In this document: one piece after another, positions 34,338-39,972 of the stretch | Position numbering within the stretch: position 1 is the stretch's first letter | Layout: every line of letters begins with the position of its first letter | From: Candidatus Staskawiczbacteria bacterium | Lineage (GTDB): Bacteria > Patescibacteriota > Minisyncoccia > Minisyncoccales > Staskawiczbacteraceae | Direction: 5' to 3' | DNA length: 39,972 nucleotides | NCBI GenBank assembly: GCA_903928565.1 | Contig: CAIYRH010000008.1 | Location: 1 to 39,972, forward strand | Notes under the pieces: model-generated | Databases searched by the model: none | The model's input: the letters and a program-made list of their open reading frames with translations, nothing else | Told to the model about the DNA's origin: nothing | Translations under genes and position numbers: made by a program

Positions 34338-36326
34338 TTACTCTTTGAATTTTTCGATGGCTTCAGACATCATTTGAGAATATAAGTTTAAACCAATTTT
34401 GTTTATGGCGCCGGATTGTTCTTTACCCAAGATATTGCCCGCGCCACGTAATTCTAAGTCGCGAATTGCAATTCTGTAACCCGCACCAAGTTCTTGAGAG
34501 TCTTCTAATGCTTTTAAACGGTCTTGCACCAGTGGGGTTAGATTTTTTTGCTCATACATAAAATAAGCAAAACTTTTTGTGCCCGACCTTCCAACTCTTC
34601 CCCTTATTTGGTGTGCTTGTGACAGCCCTAATTTTGTTGCGTCTTCTACTATTATTGTATTTACGTTGGGAAAGTCTATTCCGTTTTCTATAATTGTGGT
34701 GGCTAATAAAACGTTAATCTTTTCTTTTTGAAACTCATCCATTATTTTTATAATATTTTTTTCTGGCATTCTACCATGGATAAAGCCAATTTTGGCAATT
34801 GGGCAAAGTTTTTTTAATTCGTGAGTTTTTGTTTCAATAGTTTGCACCCTGTTGTGCAAAAAATAAACTTGGCCCTTTCTTTTCAGTTCTTCGCTAATAA
34901 TTTTTTTTATTGTTTTTGTGCTGTAAGGCAAAACTTCAGTTTTGATGGCTTGGCGACCAAGTGGTGGAGTTTGCATTAAACTAATATGTTTTAAAGAAGA
35001 AAGTGCTAAATAAATTGTGCGCGGAATGGGAGTTGCCGATAAACTTAAAATATCTAAACTACTTTTCATTTGTCGTAATTTTTCTTTTTGTTTTACGCCA
35101 AATTTTTGCTCGTCGTCTATAATTAGCAGTTGAAGATTTTTAAATTCAACATCGCCCGACAAAGGTCTGTGCGTGCCAATTAAAATATCAATATGGCCGT
35201 CTTTTAAATCTTTAATAATTTTCTTTTGTTCTGTTTTTGTTTGCAGGCCAGAAATTACAGCAATTTTTACAGGCAAATTTTCAAATCTTTTTTTAAATGA
35301 ATTATAGTGTTGGTTGGCTAAAATGGCAGTGGGGCAAATTAAGGCGGCTTGCCTGTTATTGGCTACGGCTAACAAGGCGGTGCGCATGGCAACTTCGGTT
35401 TTACCAAAACCAACGTCGCCACAGACAATGCGGTCCATTGGTTTAGACTTTTGCATGTCATTTTTTATATCTTCTATAGTTTGCAGTTGATCGGGCGTTT
35501 CTTGAAACGCAAAAGTCGTTTTAAATTGAGATTCTAATTCTTTATCTTCTATATAGGGGGCCCGTTGTGAGGTTTCTTTTTGAGCATAAAGTTGCAATAA
35601 ATCTTTAGCCAGTTTTTCCACATTTTCTTTTATTGCGCGTTTTGTTTTTTGCCAAATAGAAGAGCCTAATCTTGAAATTTTAGGGTCTTGAAAGCCAACA
35701 TATCTTGAAAGTTTCCTTTCTAGGCCTAGGGGAATATACAATTTATCTTCTTTGTCGTATAGCAAAACGTAATATTCTTGGTCTGAAAACTTTTCAATTC
35801 CAATAAATTGGCCAATGCCGTGGTCTAAGTGCACTAAGTAGTCGCCAGGATTTAAACCTTTTAATTCGGAAAATATTTTTTGTGATTTTAATTTTTTCTT
35901 TAAAATTTCATGAGCCCTTTTTTCGTCAGAAATTTTTATGTCTAGGTTTTTTATGGAATCTACTTCGTTGCCCAGAAAATCAATTCTTACAGCTTGCAAT
36001 CTGTTAATGGGGAATACATCAACTATTCCTCCTCTTTGAGAAAATTCGCCAGGGTCGGTTACTTTGAAAACTCGCTCATAACCCATTTCATCAAGTTTGC
36101 GTAAAAATTGTGAAAATTGGAAGCTTTTGTCTTTTTGTAAAAATATTACATTGTCTTCAAAAAAGTTTTGTGTGTGACGGGCGTCTAAAACTTGCTGAAG
36201 ATTCTCTTCAAACCAAAAAGCCTGCTTTTCTAAAAAGTAGGGGGCAATGCCAACAATCAATAATTGGTTTAAATTTTTGTCATCCATTACTAAACCAATA
36301 ATACAGCAATGCTCAGGGTAGGTCAA
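34338..36326 (-). CDS. mfd: Mfd-like helicase (truncated transcription-repair coupling factor)
   Basis: CarD/RID-like domain (GDYLVHLDHGIGQFIGIEKF...YIPLGLERKLSRYVG), helicase motifs (CGDVGFGKTEVAMR, GTHRPLS, IDDEQKFGVKQKEKLR, QIRGRVGRS), ending after RDLELRGAGNILGKEQSG. Start uncertain; possible Met at 36287. Confidence 0.88.
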   Translation of the reverse strand: MTYPEHCCIIGLVMDDKNLNQLLIVGIAPYFLEKQAFWFEENLQQVLDARHTQNFFEDNVIFLQKDKSFQFSQFLRKLDEMGYERVFKVTDPGEFSQRGGIVDVFPINRLQAVRIDFLGNEVDSIKNLDIKISDEKRAHEILKKKLKSQKIFSELKGLNPGDYLVHLDHGIGQFIGIEKFSDQEYYVLLYDKEDKLYIPLGLERKLSRYVGFQDPKISRLGSSIWQKTKRAIKENVEKLAKDLLQLYAQKETSQRAPYIEDKELESQFKTTFAFQETPDQLQTIEDIKNDMQKSKPMDRIVCGDVGFGKTEVAMRTALLAVANNRQAALICPTAILANQHYNSFKKRFENLPVKIAVISGLQTKTEQKKIIKDLKDGHIDILIGTHRPLSGDVEFKNLQLLIIDDEQKFGVKQKEKLRQMKSSLDILSLSATPIPRTIYLALSSLKHISLMQTPPLGRQAIKTEVLPYSTKTIKKIISEELKRKGQVYFLHNRVQTIETKTHELKKLCPIAKIGFIHGRMPEKNIIKIMDEFQKEKINVLLATTIIENGIDFPNVNTIIVEDATKLGLSQAHQIRGRVGRSGTKSFAYFMYEQKNLTPLVQDRLKALEDSQELGAGYRIAIRDLELRGAGNILGKEQSGAINKIGLNLYSQMMSEAIEKFKE

Positions 36327-36330
36327 ATTA

Positions 36331-36359
36331 TAGACAATGTTGAATTATTGTGCTATACT
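36331..36359 (+). promoter_or_regulatory. Sigma70-like promoter for the 280-aa orphan gene
   Basis: TAGACA (36331-36336), 17-nt spacer, TATACT (36354-36359). Confidence 0.6.
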
Positions 36360-36412
36360 AGGTTGAGTAAAAAAATTAGTTCTTTAAAATTTTAAATTAT
36401 TTGCGTTATCAT

Positions 36413-36460
36413 GGTCATAGCCAAAAGATACTGAGTTTTCGGTGTTTTCTGGCTATGACC
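36413..36460 (+). promoter_or_regulatory. Leader hairpin upstream of the 280-aa orphan gene
   Basis: Perfect 11-bp inverted repeat GGTCATAGCCA (36413-36423) / TGGCTATGACC (36450-36460), then GTTTTTGG. Confidence 0.6.
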
Positions 36461-36510
36461 GTTTTTGGTGGTCTGCGCCCCAGCCTCGGGTTTAGAGGAA
36501 ACCAGTACGT

Positions 36511-37353
36511 TTGTTTTTTATGAAAAGTTTAAAAAAGAAGAAAGTGAGAATGAAATACCCGAAAGTCACGTGGAGTTATCTGCAGGATGTAATTTCTGCC
36601 GCTGGAGGATGGGCACGAATCAATATGCTGTTGCGAGGCCAAGTTATGGTAGTTTCTAGCGGCAAGAAGAAGCTATCGCGCGTGAAAGACTGGCATTGCA
36701 AAGAAATGAGGTTTCCCGCCCTGAGCATGGAGCTGTCGCAATCAATTTTGGATGCGTTAGGAGGATTGAAGGGCGCAAAGCGCATTCTCAACGGCAAAGC
36801 GATATTGAAGGCCAAGCCAAGGCAATTTCCAATATGGAAAACTTTCACTACAAAGTTGACTCGCCTTGAGAACTTTGTGGCGGCGAATAAGGCAAAGGAG
36901 TTTGGTATCTCTCATGATGCCCAGGCCATTTTGGAGGGTCCTCATTGCCAAACGGCAGCTGAAAAAGGTGTATTGGTTAACTTGGCCAAAATTTCCGTTG
37001 CAGACTTGGGTTTCCCCAAAGGCGAATCTCTTCCGGTGATCTTATCATATCTTGACGAATGTGGTGCGGCGCATTGCCATTGGTCTTTGGTATTGGACAC
37101 TCGCGTTCTGTATAAAAACCAGGGCATAGATGAGCCGGCGGTGATTTATGCCGAGCCAATTGTAGTACCCGGACGTCCCAGCAATTGCAGAAGCCTCTTA
37201 AAGCTGACGCACAGTCCGGCCAGTGGCAGGCGGTGGATAGATGTTCACGAAGATGACTTGAATGAGCATTCTCATTTGAAGCCCTATGTGGAATTGATTA
37301 TGGTGGTACCGAACGTGTCAGAGGCTGAACGCACCAAAAAATCACGTAAATAA
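36511..37353 (+). CDS. Hypothetical protein (up to 280 aa), no family recognised
   Basis: ORF looks richer in G+C than its neighbours, with promoter, leader and strong terminator. Start could be 36511, 36520 or 36550. Confidence 0.75.
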   Translation: MFFMKSLKKKKVRMKYPKVTWSYLQDVISAAGGWARINMLLRGQVMVVSSGKKKLSRVKDWHCKEMRFPALSMELSQSILDALGGLKGAKRILNGKAILKAKPRQFPIWKTFTTKLTRLENFVAANKAKEFGISHDAQAILEGPHCQTAAEKGVLVNLAKISVADLGFPKGESLPVILSYLDECGAAHCHWSLVLDTRVLYKNQGIDEPAVIYAEPIVVPGRPSNCRSLLKLTHSPASGRRWIDVHEDDLNEHSHLKPYVELIMVVPNVSEAERTKKSRK

Positions 37354-37365
37354 CAAAAACGCAAA

Positions 37366-37402
37366 AAGCCCCAGACGAAGTTCGTCTCGGGGCCTCTTTT
37401 TT
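37366..37402. terminator. Strong intrinsic terminator between convergent genes
   Basis: GCCCC-a-GACGAA-GTTCGTCT-CGGGGC followed by CTCTTTTTTT. Confidence 0.85.
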
Positions 37403-37407
37403 TATAT

Positions 37408-37956
37408 TTAGTTAAATTCGTTCATGGTTTTCTCTAAACCATTTTTGATGAGAGAATTGAGAGCTTCGGCGGTTTTTTCTATTGTTTTATCAATTATGAT
37501 TTTTTCTGACGCAGAGAAGTTTTTTAAAACTACTTTCATCGCCTCAATTTTTTTATCAGAAGCAATTCCTATTCTAATTCTTATTAAGCCGTCGTTTCCA
37601 ATGCTTTTTATAATTGATTCAACGCCCTTGTGCCCAGCCGAACCCCTTTCTTTTACAATTTTTATTTTTCCAACAGGCAAATCAATGTCATCGTGAATAA
37701 CAATTAAGTTGGTAGTTTGTAGTTTGTAGTTTGTAGTTATGCTTCTTACGGCTTTGCCAGAATCATTCATAAAAGTCTGTGGTTTAACAAGAATTACGTT
37801 TTCTAGTCTTGAAATTAAAGCATTAGATTTCTTCTGCAATATAAACTCTGGGAAGTCATTTTTTCCTGCAAATTCATCAATTGCCATAAAACCCACATTA
37901 TGGCGAGTATTTTTATATTGTTCGCCTGGGTTGCCCAGGCCAATTATTATTGTCAT
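37408..37956 (-). CDS. pth: Peptidyl-tRNA hydrolase
   Basis: MTIIIGLGNPGEQYKNTRHNVGFMAIDEFA, LVKPQTFMNDSGKAV, VIHDDIDLPVGKIKI. Confidence 0.96.
   Translation of the reverse strand: MTIIIGLGNPGEQYKNTRHNVGFMAIDEFAGKNDFPEFILQKKSNALISRLENVILVKPQTFMNDSGKAVRSITTNYKLQTTNLIVIHDDIDLPVGKIKIVKERGSAGHKGVESIIKSIGNDGLIRIRIGIASDKKIEAMKVVLKNFSASEKIIIDKTIEKTAEALNSLIKNGLEKTMNEFN
37712..37738. repeat. Tandem 7-mer repeat (GTAGTTT, about 3.9 copies) inside pth
   Basis: gtagttt gtagttt gtagttt gtagtt read directly in the sequence. Confidence 0.9.
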
Positions 37957-38038
37957 TTTAGTATTATTTTGATAATTATAGCATTTTATCTGGTACTTGC
38001 AATTACTTTAAAAATATGATACTGTAGGTCTATATAAT

Positions 38039-38662
38039 ATGGAAGAAACTAATCAGGAGCTAACCCAAAAACCAACAAAAAAATTCTTACCTTTCCTTTG
38101 GGAGCTTATTAAAATAGCCGTTGTGGCTTTTATTATTGTAGCTCCAATACGCTATTTTCTATTCCAGCCGTTCATTGTTAGCGGGGAATCAATGATGCCT
38201 AATTTTCAAAATGGAAATTACTTAATTGTTGATGAAATTTCTTACAGATTTTCAGCTCCACAAAGGGGAGATGTAATAGTTTTTGACGCCAGTTTTATAA
38301 AAGATTATAAGGGTGAACGTTTTATTAAAAGAGTTATTGGCGTGCCCGGCGATACCGTTGAAATTGCCGATGGCAAAGTAAAAATAATTGATAAAAGCAA
38401 AGCAGCCGTTTTAAATGAAAAATATTTGCCAGCAGACCTAAAAACCTATGGGCACGACACTTCAACTACATACGGGTTATCTTCGGCGCCAGAAAAAGTA
38501 GAATTAAAAACAAACGAATATTTTGTCTTAGGAGACAACAGAAATAATTCATACGATTCAAGATTTTGGGGCATTGTACCCGTAAAATATATAATTGGTA
38601 AAGCAGCCCTTAGAATTTTACCATTAACTTCTATGGCAGAAATTGCCAGACCAGTTTATTAA
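38039..38662 (+). CDS. lepB: Signal peptidase I
   Basis: N-terminal TM, VSGESMMPNFQNGNYLIVDEISYRF, RGDVIVFD, FIKRVIGVPGDTVEI, VLGDNRNNSYDSRFWG. Confidence 0.95.
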   Translation: MEETNQELTQKPTKKFLPFLWELIKIAVVAFIIVAPIRYFLFQPFIVSGESMMPNFQNGNYLIVDEISYRFSAPQRGDVIVFDASFIKDYKGERFIKRVIGVPGDTVEIADGKVKIIDKSKAAVLNEKYLPADLKTYGHDTSTTYGLSSAPEKVELKTNEYFVLGDNRNNSYDSRFWGIVPVKYIIGKAALRILPLTSMAEIARPVY

Positions 38663-38677
38663 GTTATAAATAAAAAA

Positions 38678-39972
38678 ATGTCAAAATTAAAATATCAGAA
38701 TCTAACCGGAATGCACGACGTTTTGCCCGAAGATCAGGTTTATTTTAAGCGCGTCACTAAAGTTGTAGAATCGGTGGCAAACTATTACAGTTTTAATAAA
38801 ATTGAAACTCCAATTTTGGAATTTGCCGAGGTTTTTCAAAAAGCAGTGGGAGACGACACCGATATTGTAGGAAAAGAAATGTACACCTTTAGAACAAAAG
38901 GCGGAGATTTGGTTTGCTTAAGGCCAGAAGGCACCGCCCCAGTAATGAGAAGTTATTTAGAGCACGGTATGCACAATTTGCCCCAGCCCGTAAAACTTTG
39001 GTATGTGGGGCCATTTTTTAGGTATGAAAGACCACAAGCAGGCAGATTTAGACAATTTCACCAGTTTGGATTTGAAGCAATTGGCGACGCCAATTCTTCA
39101 ATTGACAGCCAAATTATTCAAATGAGTTACGACGTTTTAAAAGAGCTTGGTTTTAAGCACCTAACAATTGAAGTTAATTCAATTGGAGATTCAGAATGCA
39201 GGCCTTATTTTAAAAAGATTTTAGCCGGTTATTTTAAATCTAGGCGTTCTTCATTATGCACAGATTGTCAAAGAAGGCTAAAAGAAAACCCTTTAAGAAT
39301 TTTAGATTGTAAAGAAGAAAAATGCCAAAGAGTAAAAGCCGGTGCTCCACAAATAATAGATCATTTGTGTGAAAAATGTCATGCGCACTTTAAACAAGTT
39401 TTGGAATTTTTAGATGAATTTGAATTGCCATATACATTAAACCCTTATTTGGTTCGTGGCTTAGATTATTATACAAAAACAGTTTTTGAAATTATTTCCG
39501 CACCAGGCGGGCCAGACTCTGGAGGGGAAAATGAAGCCGTTGGCACATTAATTGGTGGTGGAAGATATGACAACCTTTCAAAAGTTTTTGGAGGTAGAAA
39601 CGCTCCAGGGTGTGGATCGGCAGCTGGAATTGAAAGAATTATTAGTTTAATGAAAACTCGTGAGATGAAAACTGGTGCCAAAACCGACGAGCCAAAAATA
39701 TTTTTAGCTCAATTGGGAAAACTAGCGAAAAGAAAAGGAATGAAATTATTTGGAGAGTTTAGAGAAGCAAAAATACCTGTGGCAGAATCATTTTCAAAAG
39801 ATTCGTTAAAGGCTCAATTGAGAATGGCCAATAAAATGAATATAAAATGGGTTTTAATTTTTGGACAGAAAGAAGCGTTGGAGGACTTTATCGTTCTGCG
39901 AGACATGGACACAGGAACTCAAAAAGAAATTCCCCTTAACAAGGTCGTAAGCGAAATGAAAGAAAAAATAAA
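38678..39972 (+). CDS. hisS: Histidyl-tRNA synthetase, truncated at the window edge
   Basis: My translation from ATG 38678: MSKLKYQNLTGMHDVLPEDQVYF...RPEGTAPVMRSYLEHGM...GPFFRYERPQAGRFRQFHQFGFE...LVRGLDYYTKTVFEI...GGGRYDNL. Absent from the ORF track, presumably because it has no stop in the window. Confidence 0.96.
   Translation, partial: MSKLKYQNLTGMHDVLPEDQVYFKRVTKVVESVANYYSFNKIETPILEFAEVFQKAVGDDTDIVGKEMYTFRTKGGDLVCLRPEGTAPVMRSYLEHGMHNLPQPVKLWYVGPFFRYERPQAGRFRQFHQFGFEAIGDANSSIDSQIIQMSYDVLKELGFKHLTIEVNSIGDSECRPYFKKILAGYFKSRRSSLCTDCQRRLKENPLRILDCKEEKCQRVKAGAPQIIDHLCEKCHAHFKQVLEFLDEFELPYTLNPYLVRGLDYYTKTVFEIISAPGGPDSGGENEAVGTLIGGGRYDNLSKVFGGRNAPGCGSAAGIERIISLMKTREMKTGAKTDEPKIFLAQLGKLAKRKGMKLFGEFREAKIPVAESFSKDSLKAQLRMANKMNIKWVLIFGQKEALEDFIVLRDMDTGTQKEIPLNKVVSEMKEKI

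Noticed and set aside
36465-36659. 64-aa ORF overlapping the start of the 280-aa orphan in another frame
   Set aside because: The 280-aa frame is much longer and continues to the terminator; the short frame lacks independent evidence.
39490-39535. GC-rich patch in hisS (SAPGGPDSGGENE) as another palindromic insert
   Set aside because: No convincing inverted repeat, and HisRS proteins often have a variable loop at this position.
1-39972. CRISPR arrays, transposases, integrases, rRNA genes
   Set aside because: No regularly spaced repeats, no recognisable transposase/integrase/Cas proteins and no rRNA-like sequence were found.

Overview
This is a gene-dense, AT-rich bacterial window with many short or overlapping intergenic junctions. 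It resembles a reduced Patescibacteria/CPR-type genome, which is an inference from gene content and style. The left end holds a compact minus-strand block smpB-ssrA(tmRNA)-infC-rpmI-rplT. Most of the rest is housekeeping genes: six aminoacyl-tRNA synthetases (argS, ileS, glyS, metG, leuS and a 3'-truncated hisS), an archaeal-type UMP kinase, recO, tatD, iorA/iorB, a sugar nucleotidyltransferase, tsaC/sua5, glyA, a PAP2 phosphatase, an MBL-fold protein, a Rel-family (p)ppGpp synthetase, topA, a short Mfd-like helicase, pth and lepB. There is one tRNA-Leu(CAA). At least four small units that look richer in G+C sit between core genes, and each has its own TTGACA-like promoter and hairpin terminator: a 226-aa protein plus an RHH protein, a purN-like gene plus a 60-aa ORF, a Trp-rich membrane protein, and a 280-aa orphan. 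The observations I rate highest are: (1) short GC-rich palindromic elements inside coding genes, with one core shared by leuS and topA, related-looking copies in tatD and tmRNA, and one cleanly interrupting a duplicated tRNA-Leu fragment; (2) a Rel protein whose HD hydrolase catalytic residues are replaced while the synthetase motifs are kept; (3) a tmRNA tag ending ...ALAFA, packed between smpB and infC; (4) IorA without its C-terminal ferredoxin domain and Mfd without its N-terminal and C-terminal regulatory domains. No CRISPR array, transposase, integrase or rRNA was seen.
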